A stretch of DNA of 64,000 nt from positions 1 to 64,000 of the forward strand of contig CAZSMC010000007.1 of the NCBI GenBank assembly GCA_964607755.1, given 5' to 3'. The position numbers and the translations under genes were made by a program. Shown one piece after another: positions 1-8,473 of the stretch (its first letter is position 1; every line of letters starts with the position of its first letter). The DNA comes from CAZSMC01 sp964607755 (GTDB lineage Bacteria; Zhuqueibacterota; Zhuqueibacteria; Residuimicrobiales; Krinioviventaceae). A model generated the notes under the pieces. The model made no database searches and had not been told where the DNA came from. It saw only the letters and a program-made list of their open reading frames with translations.

Positions 1-2
1 GC

Positions 3-47
3 AAATTTTAAGCGAAACAATCCTTCGTCATGTTTCGCTTAAAATTT
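3..47. repeat. Perfect 16-bp inverted repeat with 13-nt spacer
   Basis: The arm AAATTTTAAGCGAAAC (3-18) is followed 13 nt later by its exact reverse complement (32-47). It would form a 16-bp hairpin in either strand. It has no long T run, so it is a poor intrinsic terminator; it could be a recombination or protein-binding site or the edge of a neighbouring element outside the window. Function unknown. Confidence 0.7.
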
Positions 48-100
48 AATTCAAAAACCACACAACCAAATTTTTATCATATCCCAACAATCACCAAACA

Positions 101-130
101 AAAAAGCCCCGCTAACGCGGGGCTTTTTTT
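101..130 (-). terminator. Bidirectional rho-independent terminator
   Basis: AGCCCCGC-TAA-GCGGGGCT type hairpin at about 106-123 flanked by A5 on the left and T7 on the right, so it can end transcription from both sides. On the minus strand it is the first terminator after tRNA-Arg and probably ends the rny-ymdB-folD-tRNA-Arg transcript. The stretch 131-259 between it and the tRNA holds no gene; it contains a short tandem repeat TGTATGACTTTT. Confidence 0.85.
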
Positions 131-259
131 CTATTCTGTATGACTTTTGTATGACTTTTTTCTTTTAAACCCCTTCATTTTTACCGGAAATTAACTTCCT
201 GTTACATTTTTGGCTTTCCGCTAATACCCATTAGTTATTGTTAATACTGCACTTAATAG

Positions 260-333
<74 letters not shown>

Positions 334-339
334 ATGACG

Positions 340-1224
340 TTATAATTTATAAAATTTTCGCGCCGAATGCACGGTATTTTTTAACAAAAGAGCAATAGTC
401 ATGGGACCTACACCGCCAGGTACCGGGGTTATGGCCCGGGCTTTTTCTTTTATGGCTTCAAAATCAACGTCGCCGACCAGACGATAGCCGCGTTTTGCAC
501 TTGAGTCCTCTACCCTGTTCACACCAACGTCAATGACGATGACACCTTCTTTAACCATATCGGCAGTGATCATCCTGGCTTGTCCGGCTGCAGCTACGAG
601 AATATCAGCTTGCCTGGTATATGGAGTGAGATCGCCGGAACCTGTATGGCAAACAGTCACAGTAGCATTTGCCCATTTTTTCTTTTGCATCATCATAATA
701 GCAAACGGTTTACCAACGATATTGCTGCGTCCGACAATGACAATATGTTTACCCGTGGGATCAATGTTATATTCCTGGAACAGAGTCATGATACCGGCTG
801 GTGTACATGGCAGAAACGTATCTTGTCCTGCCACTAATTTTCCTCTATTTATTGGATGAAAACCATCGACATCTTTATCTGGCGACACTCTTTCAAGAAC
901 TTTATCATCGGATATTTGATCCGGAAGCGGCAACTGAACAAGAATACCATGTACTGAGAAATCGGCATTTAGTTTATCGAGTAAATCCAGTAATTCTTTT
1001 TCTTTGGTATCTGATGGCAGCTTTATTGTTTCGGATATTATGCCGACCTGTTCACAAGCCTTTTCCTTAAACCGGACATAAACCTGAGAAGCCGGATCTT
1101 CGCCAACCAGTATCACTGCAAGCTTGGGATAACATTGCTTTTTTTTCAGATCAGCAACTTCTTTTGCCAAATTGTCCTGGATTTTATTCGCGGTTGCTTT
1201 TCCGTCAATTATTTGTGCGCTCAT
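340..1224 (-). CDS. folD: Bifunctional methylene-THF dehydrogenase / methenyl-THF cyclohydrolase
   Basis: FolD interconverts 5,10-methylene-THF and 10-formyl-THF through NADP-dependent oxidation and hydrolysis, supplying one-carbon units for purines and fMet-tRNA in the cytosol. The protein has the catalytic lysine context YVRFKEKAC near residue 55, the substrate motif PCTPAGIM, the nucleotide-binding stretch VGRSNIVGKPFA and the C-terminal PVPGGVGPMT signature. About 294 residues is the normal length. An upstream in-frame TTG exists, but ATG at 1224 is preceded by AAGG at good spacing. The ribosome site overlaps the ymdB stop codon, so the two are probably translated in tandem. Formyl donors for fmt (21.6 kb) depend on this enzyme. 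Confidence 0.96.
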   Translation of the reverse strand: MSAQIIDGKATANKIQDNLAKEVADLKKKQCYPKLAVILVGEDPASQVYVRFKEKACEQVGIISETIKLPSDTKEKELLDLLDKLNADFSVHGILVQLPLPDQISDDKVLERVSPDKDVDGFHPINRGKLVAGQDTFLPCTPAGIMTLFQEYNIDPTGKHIVIVGRSNIVGKPFAIMMMQKKKWANATVTVCHTGSGDLTPYTRQADILVAAAGQARMITADMVKEGVIVIDVGVNRVEDSSAKRGYRLVGDVDFEAIKEKARAITPVPGGVGPMTIALLLKNTVHSARKFYKL

Positions 1225-1232
1225 AGTCAACC

Positions 1233-2024
1233 TTAGGGTAAATTTATACGTTCAATTTTTTGAGCGTGACCATTTACCGGATCAATATCTATCACCACGC
1301 CATTGATACGGTTGTTCGATTTTGCCAGCCTGTATTTTTCAGGAAAGCCTTTGAGAAAACGGTTGATGGCAATGTCCGTATCTAAACCAATGACCGAATC
1401 ATGCGGCCCGGTCATTCCTGCATCTGTCAGATAAGCAGTGCCTTTTGGCAATATGCGTTCGTCAGCGGTTTGTACGTGAGTGTGTGTTCCAATCACAGCG
1501 CTCACAGTTCCATCGAAATACCAGGCCAGAGCAATTTTTTCAGCGGTAGCTTCTGCATGAAAATCCATAAAAATGATATTTGTTTTGCGTCTCAATTTAT
1601 CGATTTCTTCTTTGCCGCGCTGAAAAGGACAATCAATAGGATACATAAACGTCCGGCCCTGTAAATTGATGATGCCAATATGAATTCCTGACATGGTTGT
1701 GAACATTGTCGATCCATGTCCCGGTGCTCCACCGGGATAATTGGCTGGTCTTAAGATAAAAGTACTCTCATCGAGATGTTTCCGGAACTGCGGAATATTC
1801 CAAATATGATTACCGCCTGTAATTACGTTTATACCGGCTGTAAAATATTTATTCGCGATAGCTTCTGTTAAACCTTTTCCTTGCGAACCGTTTTCACCAT
1901 TTGCAATACAGATATCCGGATTGTATTTTCTTTTCAGGGACGGTAAAAAAGTTACCAGCACTTCATAACCTGGTTTGCCAACAATATCAGCAATGAAAAG
2001 AACTGTTACCGTTTTTTTGCTCAC
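1233..2024 (-). CDS. ymdB: YmdB-family metallophosphoesterase
   Basis: Calcineurin-like phosphoesterase of the TIGR00282/YmdB family; the Bacillus protein hydrolyses 2',3'-cyclic nucleotides and is encoded next to RNase Y, as here. Metal-binding motifs are visible in order: D-I-V-G-K-P-G near residue 13, NGENGSQGKG near 42, GGNHIW near 71, DFHAEATAEK near 153, and GTHTHVQTADE near 180. Start is GTG at 2024 with only a weak AGAAAG upstream. Its 263 residues match the family. It follows rny by 25 bp and precedes folD by 8 bp, indicating one transcript. A role in RNA-turnover signalling is inferred from the rny linkage. Confidence 0.9.
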   Translation of the reverse strand: MSKKTVTVLFIADIVGKPGYEVLVTFLPSLKRKYNPDICIANGENGSQGKGLTEAIANKYFTAGINVITGGNHIWNIPQFRKHLDESTFILRPANYPGGAPGHGSTMFTTMSGIHIGIINLQGRTFMYPIDCPFQRGKEEIDKLRRKTNIIFMDFHAEATAEKIALAWYFDGTVSAVIGTHTHVQTADERILPKGTAYLTDAGMTGPHDSVIGLDTDIAINRFLKGFPEKYRLAKSNNRINGVVIDIDPVNGHAQKIERINLP

Positions 2025-2049
2025 ATGATTCTTTCTAAATCGGTGCTCA

Positions 2050-3609
2050 TTATTTGGCGTATTCTATCGCACGATACTCGCGAATGACAGTAACTTTAAT
2101 TTGGCCGGGATATTCCATTTCTTCCTGTATTCTATCGGCAATTTCCGAACTCAAATTATCGCTGCCTTGGTCGTCCATTTTATCATGTTCAACAATCACA
2201 CGGATCTCGCGGCCAGCCTGAATGGCATAGGCATTGCCAACGCCATTAAAGGATTTTGCCAGGGCCTCGAGACGTTCCAGACGCGTAATATAAGTTTCCA
2301 ACGTTTCGCGTCGTGCACCGGGGCGTGAACCGCTGATAGCGTCGGCTGCTTTAACGAGCACAGAAATGGGTGATATCGCCTCAACATCTTCATGATGGGA
2401 AGCGATTGCATTTTGGACAACTTGGTTTTCACCATACTTTTTCGCAATCTCAGCGCCAATTTGCGAGTGAGTACCTTCGGTATAGCGGTCAATTGCCTTA
2501 CCAATGTCGTGGATCAAACCGGCGCGTTTAGCAAGATTACCATCCAGTTCTAGCTGAGCGGCCATGAGTCCAGCCAAAAAAGATACCTCAATGCTATGTT
2601 GATAGACATTCTGACCGTAACTGGTCCGGTATTTTAATTTACCCAGCAATTTTTTCAATTCGATGTGAATGTCTGAAACGCCTGTTTCAAAGAGGGCTTT
2701 TTCGCCAAAATCGATTATGTTTTCTTCCATCTCTTCTGTTGTTTTTTTCACAACATCTTCGATTCTTGATGGGTGAATTCGTCCATCGGAGACCAGTTTT
2801 TCCAGGGACAATTTTGCAATCTCCCGGCGAAAAGGATCAAAACCGGAGAGCACCACAGCTTCTGGTGTATCATCAACAATAACTTCGACACCTGTAGCTT
2901 GTTCAAAAGATCGAATGTTCCGGCCTTCACGTCCGATGATGCGTCCTTTCATCTCATCGTTTGGAAGATTAACGACAGATACAGAAGTTTCTGTGGAGTG
3001 ATCTGCGGCTGTGCGTTGAATGGACTGGATAATAATTTCCCGGGCTTCGCGATTTGCTGTGTGACGTGCGCGGTCTTTTATTTCTTTAATCTCACGCACC
3101 GCTTCCTGTTTTGCTTTTTCCAGGAGATTATTCATCTGTATTCGTTTTGCTTCTTCGCTGGAAATGCCGCTAATTTTCTCAAGCTGAATGTTCTGCTCTT
3201 CAATTAATTTATCCAGTCTCTGTTCCTGTTTCTTTATGCGTTCTTCTTTAGTTTTTAACCTTTGATCGTAATTTTTTACTTCTTCTTCTTTCTTTACTAA
3301 AATGTCATGCCGCTTATCAAGATTGCGTTCCCGGGATGTTAACTTTTCTTCAATTCTCTGCAGCTCGTTCCTACGGTTCTTTGTTTCTTTTTCTAATGAC
3401 TGTTTGAGCTGAAATGCTTCATCTTTTGCCTCTAAAATATTTTCCCGTTTTAAATGTTTTGCTTCTTTTTCTGCTTGTTCAATTATTCGCTGAGCTTCTC
3501 GTTGCGCGTTGACTACTTTGTTTTTCCCGATGTGCCGCGCCACAAACCAGCCGATAATAAAACCAATAACTCCTAATACCGCACCCAGTAAAATCATTGT
3601 CATATTCAT
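2050..3609 (-). CDS. rny: Ribonuclease Y, membrane-anchored endoribonuclease
   Basis: RNase Y starts bulk mRNA decay at the membrane. The 519-residue protein shows one N-terminal membrane helix (about 4-24), a long charged coiled coil (about 30-200) rich in K/E/R, a KH RNA-binding domain with IIGREGRNIRSFEQATG (about 224-240), and an HD catalytic domain with the pair in AGLIHDIGKAID (about 362). Length and domain order are those of the family. ATG at 3609 has AAAGGA nine bases upstream. A structured RNA with a U tract ends just upstream of this ribosome site, so rny expression may be set by readthrough or by its own promoter. Confidence 0.97.
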   Translation of the reverse strand: MNMTMILLGAVLGVIGFIIGWFVARHIGKNKVVNAQREAQRIIEQAEKEAKHLKRENILEAKDEAFQLKQSLEKETKNRRNELQRIEEKLTSRERNLDKRHDILVKKEEEVKNYDQRLKTKEERIKKQEQRLDKLIEEQNIQLEKISGISSEEAKRIQMNNLLEKAKQEAVREIKEIKDRARHTANREAREIIIQSIQRTAADHSTETSVSVVNLPNDEMKGRIIGREGRNIRSFEQATGVEVIVDDTPEAVVLSGFDPFRREIAKLSLEKLVSDGRIHPSRIEDVVKKTTEEMEENIIDFGEKALFETGVSDIHIELKKLLGKLKYRTSYGQNVYQHSIEVSFLAGLMAAQLELDGNLAKRAGLIHDIGKAIDRYTEGTHSQIGAEIAKKYGENQVVQNAIASHHEDVEAISPISVLVKAADAISGSRPGARRETLETYITRLERLEALAKSFNGVGNAYAIQAGREIRVIVEHDKMDDQGSDNLSSEIADRIQEEMEYPGQIKVTVIREYRAIEYAK

Positions 3610-3628
3610 ATTATTATTCCTTTAAAAT

Positions 3629-3737
3629 AAAAAAACCCAGACACTACAGAGTTGACAACTGCCATAATAAATAGAACGATTACTTGCCAACCAAAAAGCG
3701 ATCTGGGTATATTGTTAGGTTATAAAAATGTCTAACA
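3629..3737 (-). ncRNA. Structured RNA between zapA and rny (6S-like or rny leader)
   Basis: On the minus strand ACCCAGA (3702-3708) pairs with TCTGGGT (3636-3642), followed by a run of eight T. Inside, GTTGGCAA pairs with TTGTCAAC, and a smaller AT hairpin caps it, giving a nested rod with internal bubbles. Just upstream, TGTTAG and CTAACA form another hairpin (3713-3737). No ORF fits. From memory, many Bacteroidota carry a 6S RNA gene in this zapA-rny gap, which makes a short 6S-type RNA possible. A transcription attenuator or leader controlling rny is the alternative. The structure is seen; its identity is inferred. Confidence 0.5.
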
Positions 3738-3750
3738 CATTTATGTGATC

Positions 3751-4074
3751 TTAACTCTCACTATCCTCCGATATTTTTTCAATGCCAAGCTTAAGCTTGT
3801 TCGTTAAAGATTCGATTTGCTTCTCAAAGTCAGTGTCCTGTTCTACCGGAATACCTTTTTGTTCATATATTTTAAATAGTTCTTCTGTTATATTCAGAGC
3901 TGCCAGTATCGCGATTTGATGCACTGGTCTGCTCGGACGGGCAGCCTGAATTTCTTTCATTTTAGCATCGACATAGTTTGCAATCTCTTGTATCCTGTTG
4001 ATATCTGAATCGATAACCAGGGAGTATTCCGTGCCATATATGTTTACTTTGAGGCTTTTTTTATTATCAACCAT
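3751..4074 (-). CDS. zapA: Cell division protein ZapA
   Basis: ZapA binds and bundles FtsZ at the division ring. The 107-residue product has the family N-terminus (KVNIYGTEYSLVIDSD), the helical stretch IQEIANYVDAKMKEI and a C-terminal coiled coil around residues 60-100. Length is normal. It lies downstream of a small coiled-coil gene and pheT and upstream of the structured RNA and rny, the usual order in the FCB group. The start ATG at 4074 has no strong ribosome site. Identification rests on the N-terminal motif and context. Confidence 0.85.
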   Translation of the reverse strand: MVDNKKSLKVNIYGTEYSLVIDSDINRIQEIANYVDAKMKEIQAARPSRPVHQIAILAALNITEELFKIYEQKGIPVEQDTDFEKQIESLTNKLKLGIEKISEDSES

Positions 4075-4128
4075 CGAAACTTGGCATTTAGAAATAATCA
4101 GATTGATTTTGGCAAGTAACGATAAAAC

Positions 4129-4419
4129 TTACTTGAATGTATCCACTTTTTCTATTTTTTCCAACAGTGTGTGAATACGGTCTTTTAACATTTTTTCTCG
4201 TTGTTGGTATCTTGAAACGTCGTTCGTTTGTAATTGAATATTTTTTTGCTCTAATTCTTTTTCAAGAAAAGCAGTTTTTTTATCTTGTTCAACTAATTTT
4301 TTGTGAAACTCCTTTCTCTCTCTTTTTAGCGCGTTAATTGTCCGGTGTTGCTCGGCGATTAATTTTAATGCCTCGTGAATATTTTTTTCTAAAGAATTTA
4401 AAATATCTTGTTTTGACAT
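4129..4419 (-). CDS. Small coiled-coil protein, possibly ZapB-like
   Basis: The 96-residue product is almost entirely charged heptad-type sequence (KALKLIAEQHRTINALKRER and LEKELEQKNIQLQ segments) with no membrane helix or signal. It sits between pheT (3 bp away) and zapA, where many related genomes carry a short coiled-coil gene. By position and composition it could be a ZapB-type partner linking ZapA to the division ring, but sequence alone does not prove that. ATG at 4419. Confidence 0.6.
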   Translation of the reverse strand: MSKQDILNSLEKNIHEALKLIAEQHRTINALKRERKEFHKKLVEQDKKTAFLEKELEQKNIQLQTNDVSRYQQREKMLKDRIHTLLEKIEKVDTFK

Positions 4420-4422
4420 GAA

Positions 4423-6813
4423 TTAACCTGGCCGTAACTCGGCACCCAAAGTTGAACGCAGATGAGCCAATATTTTTTGAACTGCCTCATCTACTTCATC
4501 GTCACTTAACGTACGTTCTTTTGAAGAAAAAGTCAATGAAAAAGCCACGCTTTTTTTATCTTTTTCGACCTGATCTCCCTTGTAAAAATCAAACAGATAT
4601 ACATCTTTTAAATAGGCGCCGCCAGATTCATAGATTGCTTTTTCAACATCCGCAATAGCAATGTCCGCATCTACAAGAAGAGCCAGATCAAAAGGTACTG
4701 ATGGAAACCGTGGAATCGGTTCGTATTTTTTCTCTGTTCTTCGATTTATGAATATTGTGTCATAATCAAACCAAACGGCAAAAATATCATTCGATTTGAT
4801 TTTAAACATATTGCATGTATCCTGGTTGATTCGACCAAATGCACCAGCGTACAGTCCATTGATCCGGATCGAGGCTGATTCGGCATCCCAGAAAGGTTCG
4901 ACAGCTTTGTCAATGTTATAATTCATGATCTGAAACTGTCGCAGCATGGTTGCTACATAACCTTTAATGTCATAAAAATTAAATTCTTCCGGTTGATCCA
5001 GCCAGGATTGCTTCACCCGCTTTCCGGCCAGAATCGCTCCAAACTGTGTCTTTTCGATATGATCATTATCCATGGTTTTCCATGCCACGTTTCCGACTTC
5101 GAATAACCGCAAATCATTCATTTGACGGTTCCGGTTATAAGCCACAGTCGACAGCAAGGTTAAAAGGATATTTGGGCGAAAAACGGCGAGCTCATCACTG
5201 ATTGGATTCAAAAGAGCGATCGGAAACGCTCCTTTTGGCGCAAAATGTTGAGCGTGTTTTTCAGATACCAGATTAAATGCTACTGTTTCTAAAAAACCGA
5301 GTCCTGTTAGAACATGTCTCATTTTGTCCCGATAACTCTCTATCTCATTTTCCATCTGCCGTTGATCCACTCGCGGAGCCATTACCGGATCGATTTGATT
5401 GTAGCCGTAGCACCTGGCTATTTCTTCGACCAGATCAACGGGGCGTGTCAAATCAACACGAAATGTCGGAACGGTGACCTTGAGCATATTTTTATTTTTT
5501 AATTCGGTGGATAGCTGGAGACGGTTTAAAATATCCTGAATTATCTCAAGGGAAAGTTTAGCACCAAGTTGTTTATTGACATAATGAACAGAAATGGAAA
5601 TGGATGCTGGTTCAACTTTTGTCGGATACACGTCAATGATGTCACCAACAGGCTTGCCATCGGCTACTTGCATTAAAATCGCCGTGGCTCGTTCCATGGC
5701 ATAGACGGTCCCTTCAGGATCAATTCCCCGCTCAAACCGGCGAGATGAATCGGTAGATAGACCTAATTGCCGGGAGGTTTTTCGGATTCCCATCGGCTCG
5801 AAATAAGCGCTCTCAAGAAATATCCTGGTGGTGTTGTCATTGACTTCCGAATTCTGACCGCCCATTATACCGGCAAGTGCTACAGGATTTTCTGCATCGC
5901 AGATCATCAACGAATCATCATTCAGCTCACGTTGCTGGTCGTCCAGAGTCATAAACGTGTCACCTTTGTTTGCTGTTTGGACGATGATTTTTTTATTCTT
6001 GATGAGATCGTAATCAAAAGCATGCAGCGGTTGACCGGTTTCCATCATCATATAATTGGTGACGTCAACAACGTTATTGATAGACCTTATGCCGATTTTT
6101 GATAACCGCTCAGCTAACCAGTTCGGTGAGTCTTTGATTTGAATATTCTTTAAAAGCCGGCCTGAATACCGGTAACATCGATCCGGTTCTTTTATCGCCA
6201 CGCTCATGTATTCGTCGATATTACCGGACCCTTTTTGAATATTCACTTCAGGCTTTTTAAGCGGTGTATGTATAGCTGCGGCAAGCTCCCGGGCAATACC
6301 AATAACGCTCAGGCAATCAGGACGGTTTGGAGTGATAGCGATGTCAAAAATAGTGTCAGGTTCGCCCAAATAGTCATGAAAATCCTGTCCGGGTGGGGCT
6401 GCTTGCGGCAGTTCCATAATGCCGTCGCTGCGTTCGCAGAGTCCGAGTTCCGCCTCCGAACACAGCATGCCTTCACTTTTAACCCCGCGGATTTTGCGCG
6501 CTGTTATTGCAAAGCCATTCAAATCGGCGCCAACGCGGGCAAAAGGGTATTTGCCTTCTGTCTTTACATTCGGAGCACCGCAAATGACGTTATAATCCTC
6601 CTGTCCATCACTGACTCGGCAAACATGCAATTTATCAGCATCAGGATGTTTTGCAACAGATTTTACCACGCCAATAACCACATTGGAAAAGTTACGCGGT
6701 TCAGTAAAATATTCTTCGACCTCTAGGCCCAGCATTGTTAGTTTTTCTGACAGTTGTTCTGACGTCAGATCAAAATCAACGTATTCTTTTAACCAATTCA
6801 GAGTTACCTTCAC
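4423..6813 (-). CDS. pheT: Phenylalanine-tRNA ligase beta subunit
   Basis: Large subunit of the (alpha-beta)2 PheRS that charges tRNA-Phe. The 796 residues show the N-terminal tRNA-binding EMAP-like domain (about 40-150, ICGAPNV motif), the B3/4 editing domain (SINNVVDVTNYMM, GIMGG), the B5 domain (about 400-480, RCYGYNQI) and the C-terminal FDX-ACB anticodon-binding domain beginning PRFPSVPFDLALLVD. Full length for the family. It follows pheS by 22 bp in the standard order. No leader peptide of the enterobacterial pheS type is seen directly upstream. Confidence 0.97.
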   Translation of the reverse strand: MKVTLNWLKEYVDFDLTSEQLSEKLTMLGLEVEEYFTEPRNFSNVVIGVVKSVAKHPDADKLHVCRVSDGQEDYNVICGAPNVKTEGKYPFARVGADLNGFAITARKIRGVKSEGMLCSEAELGLCERSDGIMELPQAAPPGQDFHDYLGEPDTIFDIAITPNRPDCLSVIGIARELAAAIHTPLKKPEVNIQKGSGNIDEYMSVAIKEPDRCYRYSGRLLKNIQIKDSPNWLAERLSKIGIRSINNVVDVTNYMMMETGQPLHAFDYDLIKNKKIIVQTANKGDTFMTLDDQQRELNDDSLMICDAENPVALAGIMGGQNSEVNDNTTRIFLESAYFEPMGIRKTSRQLGLSTDSSRRFERGIDPEGTVYAMERATAILMQVADGKPVGDIIDVYPTKVEPASISISVHYVNKQLGAKLSLEIIQDILNRLQLSTELKNKNMLKVTVPTFRVDLTRPVDLVEEIARCYGYNQIDPVMAPRVDQRQMENEIESYRDKMRHVLTGLGFLETVAFNLVSEKHAQHFAPKGAFPIALLNPISDELAVFRPNILLTLLSTVAYNRNRQMNDLRLFEVGNVAWKTMDNDHIEKTQFGAILAGKRVKQSWLDQPEEFNFYDIKGYVATMLRQFQIMNYNIDKAVEPFWDAESASIRINGLYAGAFGRINQDTCNMFKIKSNDIFAVWFDYDTIFINRRTEKKYEPIPRFPSVPFDLALLVDADIAIADVEKAIYESGGAYLKDVYLFDFYKGDQVEKDKKSVAFSLTFSSKERTLSDDEVDEAVQKILAHLRSTLGAELRPG

Positions 6814-6835
6814 AGCAGTGTTCCGGATTTTTTAT

Positions 6836-7864
6836 TCAAAATTGTTGCAGGAATCTTGTATCGTTTTCAAAGAAAATGCGAATATCAGGAATGCCATACA
6901 TAAGCATGGCAATACGCTCTACTCCCATTCCGAATGCATATCCCGAGTAAACATCCGGATCATAATCGACAAAACTGAACACAGTTGGATCAACCATACC
7001 AGCTCCGGAAATCTCTAACCAGCCAGTTTGTTTGCACACCCGGCAGCCTTGTCCACCGCATAAAATGCAGGAAAAGTCATATTCGGCACTGGGTTCTGTG
7101 AACGGAAAAAAGCTTGGCCGAAAACGGACTTTGACATCCTTGCCTAACAGCTTTTCGGCAAAAGCCTGGACAATCCCTCGTAAATCAGCTAAAGATACAT
7201 CTACATCCACAACCAGGCCCTCGACCTGGTGAAAGATTGGAGAATGGCTGGCATCCGGTGTATCTTTGCGAAAACAACGCCCGGGAGCAATCATACGGAT
7301 TGGAGGTTTTTGATTCTCCATGGTGTGAATTTGTACGGGCGATGTGTGTGTTCTCAGTAAATAGTCGTTTTCAAGATAAAATGTATCGTGCATATCCCGT
7401 GAAGGATGATGCGGCGGAATGTTCAATGCTTCGAAATTATAATAATCTTTTTCAATCTCATCGCCAATTTCTATGCGGAATCCCATGCCGCGAAAAATAT
7501 CTTTGATTCTGTCAAGAATTTGCATTAGCGGATGGATATGGCCGGCAGGTACCGGGCGTCCGGGCAAAGTTGGATCAAAAAATTCGATCGCTGTTTTTTG
7601 CTGTTCAAGACTTTGTTTCTTTTCATTAATAGCATCCTGAACCCGGGTTTTCAGCTCATTGAGCCTGGCGCCCAGTTGCGGTCGGTTCTCTTTATCCACT
7701 TTGCCGATATTTGAAAACAGCGATGGAACTCTGCCTTTACGGCTCAAAAAGGTGATGCGGACCTGCTCAAGCTCCTCATCTGAGGAGACTTGAGCAAGTT
7801 GTTCGTCGAAATCTTGTTCTGTTTTGGAAATCTCGTCTAATATTTCTTTTAAAGTATCTGCCAT
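6836..7864 (-). CDS. pheS: Phenylalanine-tRNA ligase alpha subunit
   Basis: Catalytic subunit of PheRS. The N-terminal coiled coil (about 1-95) binds tRNA. The class II core contains RPVPAGHIHPLMQ, motif 2 around MIAPGRCFRKDTPDASHSP, the FRPSFFPFTEPSAEYD stretch, a cysteine-rich hairpin C-x2-C-x4-C-x2-C (LCGGQGCRVCKQ), and the ISGAGMVDP and FGMGVERIAMLMYGI motif 3. 342 residues, normal. It starts 5 bp after rplT, so ribosomal-protein and PheRS synthesis share one transcript. Confidence 0.97.
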   Translation of the reverse strand: MADTLKEILDEISKTEQDFDEQLAQVSSDEELEQVRITFLSRKGRVPSLFSNIGKVDKENRPQLGARLNELKTRVQDAINEKKQSLEQQKTAIEFFDPTLPGRPVPAGHIHPLMQILDRIKDIFRGMGFRIEIGDEIEKDYYNFEALNIPPHHPSRDMHDTFYLENDYLLRTHTSPVQIHTMENQKPPIRMIAPGRCFRKDTPDASHSPIFHQVEGLVVDVDVSLADLRGIVQAFAEKLLGKDVKVRFRPSFFPFTEPSAEYDFSCILCGGQGCRVCKQTGWLEISGAGMVDPTVFSFVDYDPDVYSGYAFGMGVERIAMLMYGIPDIRIFFENDTRFLQQF

Positions 7865-7869
7865 TCTTC

Positions 7870-8217
7870 TTATGCTTTTACAGATTTTACGATTTCTTCG
7901 AATGCCTGGCTATCATTGACAGCGAGATCCGCAAGCATTTTGCGATTTATATCCAGACCTTTTTCCTTCATTTGATGAATCAATGAAGAATAGGTCATGC
8001 CGTATTGACGTGCTGCTGCATTAATGCGAACGATCCAGAGTTTTCGGAATTCGCGTCTGCGTTGGCGGCGGTCGCGATAAGAATATTGTAATCCTTTTTC
8101 AACCTGTTCCTTTGCTGTTTTATACAGACTATGTTTACCGCCAAAATAGCCACGGGCCTGCTTTAGATATTTGTTGCGCCTCCGTCGTGTTGGCACCGAC
8201 GATGATGATCTAGGCAT
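7870..8217 (-). CDS. rplT: 50S ribosomal protein L20
   Basis: L20 is an early-assembly 23S rRNA-binding protein. The 115-residue product has the basic N-terminal tail and the conserved YLKQARGYFGGKHSLYK, RKLWIVRINAAARQYG and SLIHQMKEKGLDINRKMLADLAV segments. The MPRSSSSVPTRRRR start is slightly serine-rich compared with the usual MPR-K-GV. In other bacteria L20 represses infC-rpmI-rplT by binding mRNA; whether it does here cannot be seen. Confidence 0.97.
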   Translation of the reverse strand: MPRSSSSVPTRRRRNKYLKQARGYFGGKHSLYKTAKEQVEKGLQYSYRDRRQRRREFRKLWIVRINAAARQYGMTYSSLIHQMKEKGLDINRKMLADLAVNDSQAFEEIVKSVKA

Positions 8218-8260
8218 ATCTCCTCCGTTTCATGTGTACTGCACTGGTTCAGAACGACCA

Positions 8261-8449
8261 TTAAATCAACTGTTTAATGCGTTTTTTATCCGCTCCGGAC
8301 ACCAGATCTGATTTACGTAGATTTCTCTTTCGTTTTCTCGATTTTTTAGTCAAAATATGACTGGCATAGGCTTTATTTCTGCGAATTTTACCAGTTCCTG
8401 TAAAGTGAAACCGCTTTGCAGCGGCGCGACTTTTTTTCATTTTCGGCAT
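8261..8449 (-). CDS. rpmI: 50S ribosomal protein L35
   Basis: Short, strongly basic 62-residue protein with the L35 signature (MPKMKKSRAAAKRFHFTGTG, RNKAYASHILTKKSRKRKR). It occupies the invariant place between infC and rplT. L35 is a late-assembled 50S protein. The 43-bp gap to rplT is the widest inside this run. Confidence 0.97.
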   Translation of the reverse strand: MPKMKKSRAAAKRFHFTGTGKIRRNKAYASHILTKKSRKRKRNLRKSDLVSGADKKRIKQLI

Positions 8450-8473
8450 CTCGTTATTCCTCGCATTTTCGTG

